Origin: Chitinophaga pinensis DSM 2588
GTDB taxonomy: Bacteria; Bacteroidota; Bacteroidia; Chitinophagales; Chitinophagaceae
DNA: 64,000 nt
Reading direction: 5' to 3'
NCBI RefSeq assembly: GCF_000024005.1
Contig: NC_013132.1
Location: forward strand, 1,636,001-1,700,000
Every line of letters begins with the position of its first letter. Within the stretch, counting starts at the first letter, position 1. The position numbers and the translations under genes are program-made. Of the stretch, positions 8,520-17,487 are shown piece after piece. Under the pieces are notes generated by a model that did no database searches, was not told the origin of the DNA, and saw only the letters and a list, made by a program, of their open reading frames with translations.

Positions 8520-9320
8520 ATGAATTTAGCATTAGGTGCTTTTATCCTCACGCTGTTATTTCTTCCTGCAATATCCTTCAGACTGGCTGTTAACCGCCTG
8601 GAAAATCTGAAAGGGCTGTTGTCTACTTTATCGATCACTGACTCTATATGGGTATTTACAGTGGTCCCTATTTTTATCCATATCATTATCCTGCTCTGCT
8701 TCTGCCTGTTCAATGTGACAGTAAAGTTTGACCTTATCCTGAATATTATTTATTCCAACGCAAGATTTACCCTGAACAATGCTGTATTAGGTCCGGACAT
8801 CATTAAATTTCTGGGGTATAACCTGCTGGCTATTTTTCTGGGTGGCGTACTGGGGTTTGTGATTAATAAGCTGGAAATGGGCTGGAAGCTGGTATCCCGT
8901 TTATTTGGTCTGGGAAATGAATGGTACGAAGCATTTGAAGGCGATATCCTGAATATATCAGGAGAACAAAGCAATGTGTCTAACATAGACCTGGTCTACC
9001 TGGACGTGCTGGCCAATACCAAGGAAGCCAGTATCCTGTATTCGGGTATCCTGGTGAAATATTACTATAAACCTAAGTCGACCGAGCTGGATTATATCGT
9101 GCTGCAACGTGCTGTAAAAAGGGATCTGCGAAAGGAGTTCAGATCAGATAAACCGCATGTGGAAGCAGGTAAGGCCAGCTTTTACGATCAGCATACGGGC
9201 GACTCCATGCCTGTAAAGGGGGATTACCTGATCATCCCGATGAAAGAAGTGCTGAACATCAATATTACCTACCTGTATTTTGACATCCCGGAAGACGCGA
9301 TTGATCAGCTGGCAGAATAG
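8520..9320 (+). CDS. Hypothetical membrane protein with cytoplasmic tail
   Basis: A 266-residue protein with about three membrane spans in the first 125 residues (around 5-20, 42-66 and 97-118), followed by a soluble domain of about 140 residues containing YYKPKSTELDYIVLQRAVKRD and a conserved-looking ending VLNINITYLYFDIPED. Its layout resembles membrane-anchored proteins of unknown function such as DUF6338 members, but I cannot confirm the family. It converges with the Crp/Fnr gene, with only 7 bases between the stops. Confidence 0.7.
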   Translation: MNLALGAFILTLLFLPAISFRLAVNRLENLKGLLSTLSITDSIWVFTVVPIFIHIIILLCFCLFNVTVKFDLILNIIYSNARFTLNNAVLGPDIIKFLGYNLLAIFLGGVLGFVINKLEMGWKLVSRLFGLGNEWYEAFEGDILNISGEQSNVSNIDLVYLDVLANTKEASILYSGILVKYYYKPKSTELDYIVLQRAVKRDLRKEFRSDKPHVEAGKASFYDQHTGDSMPVKGDYLIIPMKEVLNINITYLYFDIPEDAIDQLAE

Positions 9321-9327
9321 TCAGTGA

Positions 9328-9891
9328 TCAGACCTGTAATCTGCTCAGGGTCTCCCTGCTGACGCCCAGATATGCGGCGATCATCGCTTTGGGTACCCGC
9401 TGAAATAAAGTAGGATACTGGTGTAATAACTGCTGATATCTGGACTGCGCATCATTCTTCAGCAATGCCATAACCCTGTTCTGCATACTGATAAAGCCGG
9501 AGGTGACTTTCAACCGGCAGAAACGTTCATATTGATGTATTTCGTCACACAGCCTTTTACGGTCATCATAAGACATGTATAACAGCTCGACATCTTCCAG
9601 GCATTGAATAATAAAGGAAGAGGGAGCACCGGTATGCATGGCCTGATAATCTGATACCCACCAGTTCTCCATAGAGAATTGCAGAATATGCTCTTTGCCG
9701 TTATTGTCTACCAGGAAGGTTTTCAATAAGCCTTTCAGCACAAAATATTCATGATTGACGGGATCGCCCTGATGAAGAATGATGGCATGTTTTTTAAACC
9801 GTTTCTCTTTAAAGCAGGAAACTATGCGCTCATATTCGGCATCAGTCAGATCAGCTAATTCCGCAAAATGTTTTCTCAGCGCCGGGTACAT
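9328..9891 (-). CDS. Crp/Fnr family transcriptional regulator
   Basis: A 187-residue regulator: a cyclic-nucleotide-binding-like beta-barrel (about residues 25-110, with ILHQGDPVNHEYFVLKGLLK) and a C-terminal helix-turn-helix (MIAAYLGVSRETLSRLQ). The barrel lacks the full set of residues that contact cAMP in E. coli CRP, so the ligand is unknown. ATG 9891 is chosen over TTG 9909 because the latter overlaps a CACCTTTG -7-like element. It is divergent from the DJ-1/PfpI gene, and a perfect TGTGA-N6-TCACA palindrome lies between them, so self-control and control of the neighbour are both likely. Confidence 0.9.
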   Translation of the reverse strand: MYPALRKHFAELADLTDAEYERIVSCFKEKRFKKHAIILHQGDPVNHEYFVLKGLLKTFLVDNNGKEHILQFSMENWWVSDYQAMHTGAPSSFIIQCLEDVELLYMSYDDRKRLCDEIHQYERFCRLKVTSGFISMQNRVMALLKNDAQSRYQQLLHQYPTLFQRVPKAMIAAYLGVSRETLSRLQV

Positions 9892-9920
9892 AAGTTCAGT
9901 TGAACGCAAAGGTGAATGAT

Positions 9921-9944
9921 TTGATGTGACCTACATCACATCAA
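9921..9944. promoter_or_regulatory. CRP-type operator palindrome
   Basis: TTGATGTGA, six bases (CCTACA), then TCACATCAA: a perfect 9-bp inverted repeat that contains TGTGA-N6-TCACA, the E. coli CRP consensus. It overlaps the -33 zone of the regulator's own promoter and lies about 65 bases before the predicted start site of the DJ-1/PfpI gene, a distance typical of class I activation. Confidence 0.8.
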
Positions 9945-9961
9945 ATCTGTGATACAGGTCC

Positions 9962-9993
9962 TTGTCGCAAGGTAGCACCTAAAGGTAGCTTTG
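9962..9993 (+). promoter_or_regulatory. Predicted promoter of the DJ-1/PfpI gene
   Basis: TTG (9962-9964) and TAGCTTTG (9986-9993) are separated by 21 bases and match the Bacteroidota promoter form. The -7 element ends 15 bases before the ATG at 10009. Confidence 0.6.
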
Positions 9994-10008
9994 TGAAAAA
10001 ATAAATAT

Positions 10009-10782
10009 ATGAAGACGAAGATAAAATATGTCTCAGCATTAATGGCCCTGATCTCCGTACTGGCATTGCATACAACAAGCGTATCCGCGCAGCAGAAAAA
10101 GAAGGTACTCATTGTAGTGACTTCCTTTTCCGCATTGAAAGATGGTACTAAAATGGGCCTCTGGCTGGAAGAGTTCACCACTCCTTACTACCTGTTAAAA
10201 GAAAACAATATCGAACTGACGATCGCTTCTCCTGAAGGCGGTAAAGCACCTGTTGATCCGAGAAGTATATTACCTGATTTCCTGACGCCGTCTGCAAAAC
10301 AATTTCTGGGGGATGGGCAGGCACAGAAGGTGCTGAATAATACCGTAAAACTGAGTACGGTTAAGGCAAAAGATTATGACGCAGTATTCTACCCCGGTGG
10401 ACATGCACCTATGTGGGACCTGCCTGAAAATGCAAAATCAGTTGCCCTGATCCAGGCATTCATCGAACAGCAAAAGCCTGTTGCCTTCGTTTGTCATGGT
10501 CCTGCTGCTTTAAAGAATATTAAGACAAAAAGCGGGGCTTACTTCACCAGTGGTAAGACAGTTACCGGCTACTCTAATAATGAAGAACAGACCGGTCAGA
10601 CGACACACCTGATACCTTTCTCCCTGGAGGATATGTTGAAAGAGCGTGGCGCTAAATATGAAAAAAGTGAAACGCCATGGGGGCCATTTGCAGTACAGGA
10701 CGGTTTGCTGATCACAGGACAGAATCCTGCTTCTGCAGCACCAACGGCACAGAAATTACTGGTGGCTTTATCCGCAAAATAA
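10009..10782 (+). CDS. Exported DJ-1/PfpI family protein, Hsp31-like
   Basis: A 257-residue protein of the class I glutamine amidotransferase-like fold. The nucleophile elbow is Cys162-His163 in AFVCHGPAAL, and the acidic partner is probably Glu54 or Glu55 in LWLEEFTTPYY, as in Hsp31-like chaperones, glyoxalases and deglycases. An N-terminal signal peptide (residues 1-28, ending SVSAQQ) sends it out of the cytoplasm, unlike most Hsp31 proteins. It is probably controlled by the divergent Crp/Fnr regulator. A role in carbonyl or oxidative stress is inferred from the family. Confidence 0.87.
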   Translation: MKTKIKYVSALMALISVLALHTTSVSAQQKKKVLIVVTSFSALKDGTKMGLWLEEFTTPYYLLKENNIELTIASPEGGKAPVDPRSILPDFLTPSAKQFLGDGQAQKVLNNTVKLSTVKAKDYDAVFYPGGHAPMWDLPENAKSVALIQAFIEQQKPVAFVCHGPAALKNIKTKSGAYFTSGKTVTGYSNNEEQTGQTTHLIPFSLEDMLKERGAKYEKSETPWGPFAVQDGLLITGQNPASAAPTAQKLLVALSAK

Positions 10783-10815
10783 AAGTATGATCCGGGATGC
10801 ATAGCGCATTCCGGA

Positions 10816-11373
10816 TTAATGCTTTCTATATTTGTGACGTATGCCAGTTAATAAAAGTGTAAGTACGATAAACGCGAATGTATATGATGCATACCACAGG
10901 CCATATTGGTAGCAGGGCAATGGTTTGGTAGACCAGTTAGTATGCAGGTAGTCGGGGAGAAAACTAGTGATGAATAGCCAGATATTTTCTATATAAAAGG
11001 AAAGATTACAGAGTATAACCATTGTAATGGTCCAGATAATACTATAGCGCCTTCCTGGTGATAGCGATAAGAGGATATTGATAACCAGTAATAATATCGG
11101 AATTGATAATGCCCGCAACCGGAATAAGAAAAAGCCATGTCCTGCATCGTCCTCGTAATGATAGGCAATAAGTAGTTCAAGCAGCCATAAGAATAACAAA
11201 AAGCAGGCGACAGCAGCAGCTGTTATATTGGCTGAAACAAGCAGATTTTTCTTATGTAGATGAATGAACGTGAAAATTGGTGATAATACCATTAGCAGGA
11301 GAATAGTAAATGCATAGCCGGGAAACAGTGCCCACATATGGTTAGAGAAATATAATAAAACGTCACTCATCAT
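10816..11373 (-). CDS. Hypothetical integral membrane protein
   Basis: A polytopic protein of about 185 residues with five likely membrane spans and no recognised family. The start at Met 11373 (MMSDVLLYFSNHMW) is preferred; the frame stays open to 11499, but that extension would overlap the TTG start of the sterol desaturase gene and reads as non-coding. It ends in a basic tail (GIRHKYRKH). The divergent layout suggests a shared control region with the neighbour at 11484. Confidence 0.55.
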   Translation of the reverse strand: MMSDVLLYFSNHMWALFPGYAFTILLLMVLSPIFTFIHLHKKNLLVSANITAAAVACFLLFLWLLELLIAYHYEDDAGHGFFLFRLRALSIPILLLVINILLSLSPGRRYSIIWTITMVILCNLSFYIENIWLFITSFLPDYLHTNWSTKPLPCYQYGLWYASYTFAFIVLTLLLTGIRHKYRKH

Positions 11374-11483
11374 GTAGAAATACAGGTTATAGGAATGCGA
11401 TGTATAAAGATAGTATCCTTTTTCATTTAGTATGTATTCAGCCAATAGCAGCGATAAGGAGAATTGTTTAGATTTACACTGCT

Positions 11484-12167
11484 TTGAATATCGAAACACT
11501 CCTCAACTATCTGTTGCAGCTACCCGTAGGGTACGTCTGGCTCATTTTCCTGCTGGAAAACGTGCTGATTACCTGTGTCGTCTTATTAATAGGCCGTTTT
11601 TACTATAAAGGCCCTTATACGCCAAAAGAATGGACCATTTGCATCATTACTAATATCATCAATACTATTGTTACTTATGCCGGTTTCTGGCTTTGGAAAC
11701 ATGGAATTGTTAAGATTACGATGGGTGTTTCATGGAATCTCCTGCTGGATTTTCTGCTCCTGTTCCTGGCGATGGACCTGCTGATGTACGTTTTTCATAT
11801 TGCTATCCATAAAACCTTCCTGTATAAAGCGGTACATCGGCTGCATCACGAAGCCGTCGATCCGAAGCCGATAGATCTGTTCGTCCTGCATCCTGTTGAA
11901 GCATTTGGTTTTGGTAGTTTGTGGCTGTTGCTGCTGGTTGTATATCCATTCAACGTCTACGCCATTGTGATCTATCTGATGATCAATGTCATCTTCGGAT
12001 TAGCAGGGCATCTGGGGATAGAGCCTATACCGGAAAAGATCCTGCGCTTACCGCTGATTAAATACCTGGGGACGTCTACTTTTCACCATAATCATCACCA
12101 GGACATAACTCACAATTTTGGTTTCTACACGAGTATATGGGACCGCTTGTTTAAGACTTATAAATAA
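11484..12167 (+). CDS. Sterol desaturase/fatty acid hydroxylase family protein
   Basis: A 227-residue membrane di-iron enzyme candidate. The histidine boxes of the family are present: HIAIH (105-109), HRLHH (118-122) and HHNHH (201-205), with His210 after it. Four or five membrane spans surround them. The family hydroxylates or desaturates lipids or carotenoids; the substrate here is unknown. The start is a TTG at 11484, because the next in-frame methionine lies near residue 80, inside the membrane core. It converges with the small membrane gene at 12182. Confidence 0.85.
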   Translation: MNIETLLNYLLQLPVGYVWLIFLLENVLITCVVLLIGRFYYKGPYTPKEWTICIITNIINTIVTYAGFWLWKHGIVKITMGVSWNLLLDFLLLFLAMDLLMYVFHIAIHKTFLYKAVHRLHHEAVDPKPIDLFVLHPVEAFGFGSLWLLLLVVYPFNVYAIVIYLMINVIFGLAGHLGIEPIPEKILRLPLIKYLGTSTFHHNHHQDITHNFGFYTSIWDRLFKTYK

Positions 12168-12181
12168 GCTGGTGTTACGAC

Positions 12182-12484
12182 CTATGAAATGATATTAAAG
12201 GAGACCAATACGATGGTCACACTTACGCAGATCAACGCAATCAGGAATACATAATCAGCCATTTTCTCCATCCGTTCGCTGCTACGGCTACCTTCTGCGC
12301 GCATAGACAGGAAAGAAAGAAAACAACTGGCCATTAAGAGTAATGCTGCAATGCCGGTACTGTCATCGATCAATGTACTATGATTAAAGTGCATGACTTT
12401 GATAGAGGTCAGCACAATTAAACAAAAGCCCAGGAGGTTAGTGGACGTATTGAGGATGTGTGGTGATTTACTGCCGTGTGTCAT
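12182..12484 (-). CDS. Small hypothetical membrane protein (100 aa)
   Basis: Three hydrophobic segments (about 15-30, 40-58 and 78-98) with a short charged loop (SMRAEGSRSSERMEKM) between the second and third. No family is recognised. It is monocistronic, and its stop lies 14 bases from the stop of the sterol desaturase gene. Confidence 0.55.
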   Translation of the reverse strand: MTHGSKSPHILNTSTNLLGFCLIVLTSIKVMHFNHSTLIDDSTGIAALLLMASCFLSFLSMRAEGSRSSERMEKMADYVFLIALICVSVTIVLVSFNIIS

Positions 12485-12806
12485 AATACTGGATTACTAA
12501 AGTGAAAAGTACATAAAACCCGATTCCCCCGGCCAGATCATGAAAATTATAAGGAATTTTTAAGACCATTGATCGCTGCAGGCTTTATTGTACTGTCCGG
12601 TTTCCCCGTTCTTTTGCGTGGTTTTAATGCAGATATCAGTGGTCATGTGGGCGTAGCGAAGGGGAGTGTATTTATTGAAGGTGGCGGCAATTATGGATTC
12701 ATCGATATTCGGAAGGATAGAAAGAACGGCGCCAATAAAACAGGTGCTGCTGTGGTGGTAGTTGGATAAGCATTTAGTTTGTAAATGCCTTTGATCGCTT
12801 TAAACG
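12485..12806. other. Gene-poor spacer
   Basis: About 320 bases with no convincing gene. A 66-codon frame (TTG start at 12569) is open on the plus strand but lacks a promoter, a good start and any recognisable composition. It may be the remnant of an older gene or plain spacer. Confidence 0.4.
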
Positions 12807-12840
12807 CAAAGAGGTCGACAGGAACAGGTCGACCTCTTTG
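12807..12840 (-). terminator. Perfect 13-bp hairpin behind the membrane gene
   Basis: CAAAGAGGTCGAC and its exact complement flank an 8-base loop. It lies 20 bases after the stop of the minus-strand gene at 12861. The A/T ends of the stem stand in for a U-tract. Confidence 0.65.
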
Positions 12841-12860
12841 TGTGCAGGAAGGAATCTCTA

Positions 12861-13202
12861 TCAACGCGGATTCTTCCTTCTGTATGCAAATATCTTAGTG
12901 AGCGAGACCAGGACACTGATAAGCATCAGCCCGATCATAAACAGAAAAGTCGATTTATCCATGCCCAGGAGGAACACGATCATAATTGCCACAGGCAGCA
13001 ATAACATGCCGTATCCTCTCCAGCCGAACAGACGTTGAAAGAGAGAGACCATAACGCCCCAGATCAGGCTATAAAACGCGCAGCTGGTAAATAATGATAA
13101 TATGGCCTGACCGTCTTTTACCGGAGTCATGAATTGATAGAACAATATACACCACGCGGCAACCAGTATGATATACAAAAGAATATAAGGGACTCTCTTC
13201 AT
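12861..13202 (-). CDS. Small hypothetical membrane protein (113 aa)
   Basis: Four predicted membrane spans fill the protein, and it ends in the basic KIFAYRRKNPR. ATG 13202 (MKRVPYILLYIILVAAW) starts directly before the first span; a longer frame to 13310 adds 36 residues that do not look like protein. No family is recognised. Confidence 0.6.
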   Translation of the reverse strand: MKRVPYILLYIILVAAWCILFYQFMTPVKDGQAILSLFTSCAFYSLIWGVMVSLFQRLFGWRGYGMLLLPVAIMIVFLLGMDKSTFLFMIGLMLISVLVSLTKIFAYRRKNPR

Positions 13203-13453
13203 TGAATTTGTAATAACTATCTGTAAAAATAATAAAAAGGAGGAATCTGCATAGTCAATGCCCTGCGAACAAGCCCCTGATCTTTTAGTGAATGTATCAA
13301 AGAATGCCACGATTGTAAAACAGGGGTGGCCTGATGCTTATGCCGTGTAGACACAACTAGAAGTGCCTGGATCAGCCGGAAGAGACATTTCCTGGATAGG
13401 GAATGTAACTTTTACAATTATTCCCCCGTTCTATCTGAAAACCTATATTGTTT

Positions 13454-13969
13454 ATGAAGCTCAATGTTTACCCTGTTATCCTCGTGTTAATCGCCTCGCT
13501 GTTGATATCGTGTAAGAAGGACATGGAGTTTGGAGATGATTATTCCAAAAGTGAAAAAGCCTGGAACGGCTTTAAGGCTTATTCCGGTAATTCCTATCGT
13601 TATATGGTGGCTACGGCCAGCTGGGCGGGTACTGCATCTGAAACTATTATGACTGTGAAGGATGGGCATGTCATAGCACGTTCATATGTACAGAAAGAGC
13701 GAATACCTGGCAGTCCCGATTTTGTAACACGCACACAGTGGGAAGAAGATGCGGCCAGTCTGGGCTCGCATACAGCAGGCGCCGGATTGTTCACACTGGA
13801 TGATATCTATAGTAGTGCAAAGAATGATTGGTTGAAAAAGCGAGATAATGCGAAGACGTATTTTGAAGCAAATAATCATGGGATGATCTCCAGTTGTGGG
13901 TATGTGGAAGATGGATGCGCGGATGATTGTTTCAGAGGAATCAGTATTGGGTTTATTGAGACGTTATAA
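13454..13969 (+). CDS. Hypothetical lipoprotein (171 aa)
   Basis: A lipoprotein signal with lipobox ISC at residues 18-20 is followed by a small periplasmic or surface domain. The domain has a YRYMVATASW strand, a VKDGHVIARSY strand and a C-terminal segment with four cysteines (CGYVEDGCADDC and one earlier), which could form disulfides. The pattern of a solute-facing small lipoprotein recalls DUF6174 members, but the family is not confirmed. ATG 13454 is used; a TTG two codons earlier is also open. It is followed by a terminator. Confidence 0.65.
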   Translation: MKLNVYPVILVLIASLLISCKKDMEFGDDYSKSEKAWNGFKAYSGNSYRYMVATASWAGTASETIMTVKDGHVIARSYVQKERIPGSPDFVTRTQWEEDAASLGSHTAGAGLFTLDDIYSSAKNDWLKKRDNAKTYFEANNHGMISSCGYVEDGCADDCFRGISIGFIETL

Positions 13970-13990
13970 TAGCATTTATCTGTGAATAGG

Positions 13991-14020
13991 AAAAAGGCAG
14001 CCTGAGGGCTGCTTTTTGTT
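13991..14020 (+). terminator. Terminator of the small lipoprotein gene
   Basis: An 11-bp stem with one G-T pair (AAAAAGGCAGCC against GGCTGCTTTTT), a TGAG loop and a T-tract, 21 bases after the stop at 13969. Confidence 0.8.
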
Positions 14021-14071
14021 TTATAAGTGGCTTTATTATATCATTGCGATAGTGTAATAATTGCAACAGAT

Positions 14072-15439
14072 ATGGTATTGTTTGATGAACAGATACGAAG
14101 AATAAAAGATAAACTTTCCCAGGCCCGGAATGTTGATAAATACTTAACGGTATTAGGCGCAAAAAATCATAAATACCAGGTGAATGAGCCTGTTGCTGCG
14201 GAGGATATCCTTAAACTGGAAGAACAATACGGGGTTAGCTTCCCTGATTGTTACAGGTCTTTCTTATTACAGGTTGGGAATGGTGGTACCGGGTATGAAG
14301 ATTCGGCAGCCGGCCCTTATTATGGTATTTATCCATTGGGGAGAAATATAAAAGAGCTCATTGGTGATAAAGCAGAAGAATATCTGAAGAATGATTGTGT
14401 CATTTATCCGGACATGTCAGCGGAATATTGGCAATCATTAAATGCAAAGATTGATGACGATGAAGAGCTTTCGGATGAGGAGCTTTATAGAGAACTGGGT
14501 AAAATATGGGGAGGTGTTATTCCTATCGGATCCCAGGGTTGTGCGTATATTCATGGGCTTATTATAAATGGTGCATATAAGGGACGTGTTGTGAATATCT
14601 CTATGGATGGCCCAAAACCACAATTCACTTTTGAAGTCAATTTCCTGGATTGGTATGAACGCTGGCTGGATGAAGTCATTTCTGGTCAACTATTACAGGA
14701 TGGTGTAAATTGGTTTGGTTATGCAATGGGAGGCCCAGACACGACAATGATCCACCTGTTCTTAGAAACGGGTAGTATCAAGGAAAAAGAAGAATGTTTA
14801 AAGGGCATTTTATGTAAACACAAATTAGAAGCGGAGACAATAGAAATTGTTGAAGAACAATTGTTAAACGGCAGCAAGGAGTTTAAACAAGATCTGCTTC
14901 ACATACTTACCAAATTTGATTATGGAAGAGCAAAACCTTATCTGGTTGACCTGGCCCGAACGGATATAGGAAGTGTTTGCAGTATGATTCGTTGGTATGC
15001 AAAAAGCACCAGTGTTGAATGGGTACCGCTTATTCGCAAATACATAGCCGATGTTGATGATGCGGAGAAATTCAGGTTTTGCACATATTTACTGGCTGAT
15101 GCAACAGCTGACTTTGGTGACCTGATTGTTCCATTTGCAGAAAGAGAACATGAAGAAATGCAAGTGACAGCATTTTATACATTGGGGAAATTGAAAAATA
15201 AAAGCGACTTTTTAGAGACCTTTATAAAAGGACTAAATGCCTCTTCTAACAGGGTTATTCATAGCGCATTGCAGGCACTTTCTGATGTGTACGATATAAG
15301 GCTATTACAACATTATAAAAGAATCGCAGAAAAATTCCCTGAAGAAAAGGACTATATCTTATCAAATCTGAATCATAGGTTAGCAGCGTATGGCTTGAAC
15401 AATAAGACCATTCTGCTGAAAAACGACTTGGGTGAATAA
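14072..15439 (+). CDS. SMI1/KNR4 (SUKH) domain protein with helical repeat tail
   Basis: A 455-residue protein. The N-terminal part (about 40-230) has the SUKH signature: KLEEQYGVSFPDCYRSFLLQ, then GNGG and GPYYGIYPLG. SUKH domains serve as immunity proteins against nuclease and other polymorphic toxins, and also as general binding modules. The C-terminal half (about 260-440) looks like HEAT-type helical repeats. ATG 14072 is preferred to GTG 14027. Base use is more AT-rich than the core genes. No toxin gene is adjacent; the nearest candidate is the RHS locus 6 kb away, past the IS element. Confidence 0.8.
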   Translation: MVLFDEQIRRIKDKLSQARNVDKYLTVLGAKNHKYQVNEPVAAEDILKLEEQYGVSFPDCYRSFLLQVGNGGTGYEDSAAGPYYGIYPLGRNIKELIGDKAEEYLKNDCVIYPDMSAEYWQSLNAKIDDDEELSDEELYRELGKIWGGVIPIGSQGCAYIHGLIINGAYKGRVVNISMDGPKPQFTFEVNFLDWYERWLDEVISGQLLQDGVNWFGYAMGGPDTTMIHLFLETGSIKEKEECLKGILCKHKLEAETIEIVEEQLLNGSKEFKQDLLHILTKFDYGRAKPYLVDLARTDIGSVCSMIRWYAKSTSVEWVPLIRKYIADVDDAEKFRFCTYLLADATADFGDLIVPFAEREHEEMQVTAFYTLGKLKNKSDFLETFIKGLNASSNRVIHSALQALSDVYDIRLLQHYKRIAEKFPEEKDYILSNLNHRLAAYGLNNKTILLKNDLGE

Positions 15440-15475
15440 GTTTTTAAAGACATTCTATTATTAAAGCCCATATCA

Positions 15476-15523
15476 ACCTTCAAAAAATAAGCTGTCAGTA
15501 ATGACAGGTTATTTTTTGAAGGT
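15476..15523. terminator. Bidirectional terminator hairpin
   Basis: Two 22-base arms pair with one mismatch around a GTAA loop. The arms contain A-rich and T-rich runs on either side, so it can serve both the SUKH gene (plus strand) and the aldo/keto reductase gene (minus strand) that converge here. Confidence 0.85.
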
Positions 15524-15550
15524 AAAAGGTTGAATTCGTTTGTGATATTG

Positions 15551-16411
15551 TTACTGCACCAGTCCATTCAGCTCCTTTATATCATCGGCAGTCAGTTCAA
15601 TAGTCGCCGCCTTTATATTCTCCTCCAGGTGAGCCACGCTGGAAGTACCAGGTATCAACAGAATATTATCTGCACGATGTAATAACCAGGCCAATGCCAG
15701 CTGATGCATGGTCACTTGCTTACGGGTAGCTATTTCCTGGAGCTTTTCTTCTAACTGCACCATGCCGCCGCCTATCGGGAACCAGGGAATGAAGGCGATG
15801 TTTTCAGATTTGCAATATTCCAGTACGGACTCCCATTGACGATCCAGTACGCTATAGCGGTTCTGCACTGAAACGACCTTAAAGTGTTTTTGCGCGAGTT
15901 TAATATCCTCTACAGATACCTCAGATAAGCCCAGGTGTCTTATTTTGCCTTGTTGCTGTGCTTTCGCCAGGAAATCAAAGCTGATTTCTGCCGGAACTTT
16001 AGGATCGATGCGGTGTAATTGATAAAGTGCTATCTGTTCCAGTTTAAGTCTGCGCAGACTGCCGTCAAGTGCATCCTGTAAGTGCTGTGGACTGGCGTCG
16101 TTATTAATATCTGCCCAGGGGCCAAAGCGTACAAGGCCGCCTTTGGTGCCTACAATGACATTATCCTTATAAGGATATAACGCATCTGCAATTAATTGCT
16201 CGGAGGTAAATGGGCCGTACTGATCGGCTGTATCAATAAAGTTTACGCCTAATTCAACAGCTCGTTGTAGAACATCTATTGAGTTCTGCGGATTTTCAGG
16301 CATCCCCCAGATCTTTGGGCCGGTAATACGCATAGCTCCATAGCCCATACGATTGATCTCTATATCGCCACCTAATAAAAAGGTCGGTTTAAAACTTGAT
16401 GATGTCTCCAT
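15551..16411 (-). CDS. Aldo/keto reductase
   Basis: A 286-residue (beta/alpha)8 NADPH-dependent reductase. The catalytic tetrad is visible: Asp60 (FIDTADQYG), Tyr65, Lys90 (VGTKGG) and His133 (YQLHRID). The C-terminal IPGTSSVAHLEEN fits the cofactor phosphate site. The substrate is unknown; similar proteins reduce aldehydes and quinones. It lies 65 bases behind the AraC-type gene on the same strand and is that regulator's most likely target. Confidence 0.92.
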   Translation of the reverse strand: METSSSFKPTFLLGGDIEINRMGYGAMRITGPKIWGMPENPQNSIDVLQRAVELGVNFIDTADQYGPFTSEQLIADALYPYKDNVIVGTKGGLVRFGPWADINNDASPQHLQDALDGSLRRLKLEQIALYQLHRIDPKVPAEISFDFLAKAQQQGKIRHLGLSEVSVEDIKLAQKHFKVVSVQNRYSVLDRQWESVLEYCKSENIAFIPWFPIGGGMVQLEEKLQEIATRKQVTMHQLALAWLLHRADNILLIPGTSSVAHLEENIKAATIELTADDIKELNGLVQ

Positions 16412-16476
16412 ACCAGAAATTTTATGAAAGCAAAGCTATGGCGACCAGCCTTTCCTACCGAAGACTTTTCAAAGTA

Positions 16477-17346
16477 CTATTTATACTTTTCAAAGTTTTT
16501 GCGATAGTCGGAGGGTGTGACGCCTGCATACTTCTTAAAAAACCGGTTGAAATAGCTCTGGTATTCGAAGCCGAGGCCAGCTGCAATGTCCGCCAGGGTG
16601 TATTCTGTATAGCTCAGTAATGATTTTGCTTCAGCAAATAAGCGCTCGCTGATGTGCATAGTGGTGGACTTCCCTGTTGCTTTCTGTACCGCCATATTTA
16701 AATGGTTTACGTGTACAGCGATACGGTCCGCATAATCGGATGCCTTTTTAAGGGAGATCGGCTGTAAAGGCATGTCTATGGGGAACTGATGGTTTAACAG
16801 GCGGATGAATTCGGCAGCAACACGGGGAATCCCGTTCTCCGCTGTATCTGTTGTACGTCGCATTTTGATGGCCTCATGGAATATCAGGCTGAGATGGCTA
16901 CGGTATAACTCGTCCTTATCTGTGTAATCCATGTCAGCGTCGGAACGCATCCGGATAAATAACCCTGTTAAGAACTGTTGCGTAACGGCGTCCGGGAAGT
17001 AAACGGGAGACTCCTGGGTGGTGAACAGGCGATCCATAAGACCGGAAAGTTGTGCGCTGGCGCGGATAAATTCGTCGTTAAATACACAAAAATACCCATC
17101 AGCAGGAATGAGCCTTTCCGGAACCGTCCAATTATAAGGCACAATCGGATTGACCAGCATCAGGGCCGGTTTGTCAACGTAAATGTCTGGTAATGACCCA
17201 TAACGTAGGCTGCATGGAGATCCCTCTGTAACGAGACTGATTTTATAAAAGTCCCTGCGATTATAGGAATCCAGGGTGCACTTGCCTTCATTAATACCGG
17301 CTACCCTGAATTGCCCTTTAGCCTTTTTCATCATTATCGTCGCCAT
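16477..17346 (-). CDS. AraC family transcriptional regulator
   Basis: A 289-residue protein with an N-terminal cupin-like sensing domain (about 20-170) and two C-terminal helix-turn-helix motifs, the second with the family signature LADIAAGLGFEYQSYFNRFFKKYAGVTPSDYR split over residues 248-280. It probably controls the aldo/keto reductase gene downstream, in answer to an unknown small molecule. It is divergent from the second Crp/Fnr gene across a 210-bp control region. Confidence 0.92.
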   Translation of the reverse strand: MATIMMKKAKGQFRVAGINEGKCTLDSYNRRDFYKISLVTEGSPCSLRYGSLPDIYVDKPALMLVNPIVPYNWTVPERLIPADGYFCVFNDEFIRASAQLSGLMDRLFTTQESPVYFPDAVTQQFLTGLFIRMRSDADMDYTDKDELYRSHLSLIFHEAIKMRRTTDTAENGIPRVAAEFIRLLNHQFPIDMPLQPISLKKASDYADRIAVHVNHLNMAVQKATGKSTTMHISERLFAEAKSLLSYTEYTLADIAAGLGFEYQSYFNRFFKKYAGVTPSDYRKNFEKYK

Positions 17347-17487
17347 TCTTCAAATTTATACAATTCAAAGAAATTTAACTCCCGATTTTTATGAATTGTC
17401 ATATTATATACCCAAGGGTGGTATGTTGGTCAAATCTTTCCTCTGCCGCAAATGAAACTGCTAAGGATTCGTTAAATTCAGGTCAAC

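Noticed and set aside
11374..11499. N-terminal extension of the membrane protein to 11499
   Set aside because: It would overlap the start of the divergent sterol desaturase gene and has no membrane or protein-like pattern; the start at 11373 leads directly into the first span.
12569..12769. 66-codon frame with TTG start
   Set aside because: No promoter, no preferred start codon and no recognisable family; its glycine- and valine-rich end could be chance. Kept only as a note in the spacer entry.
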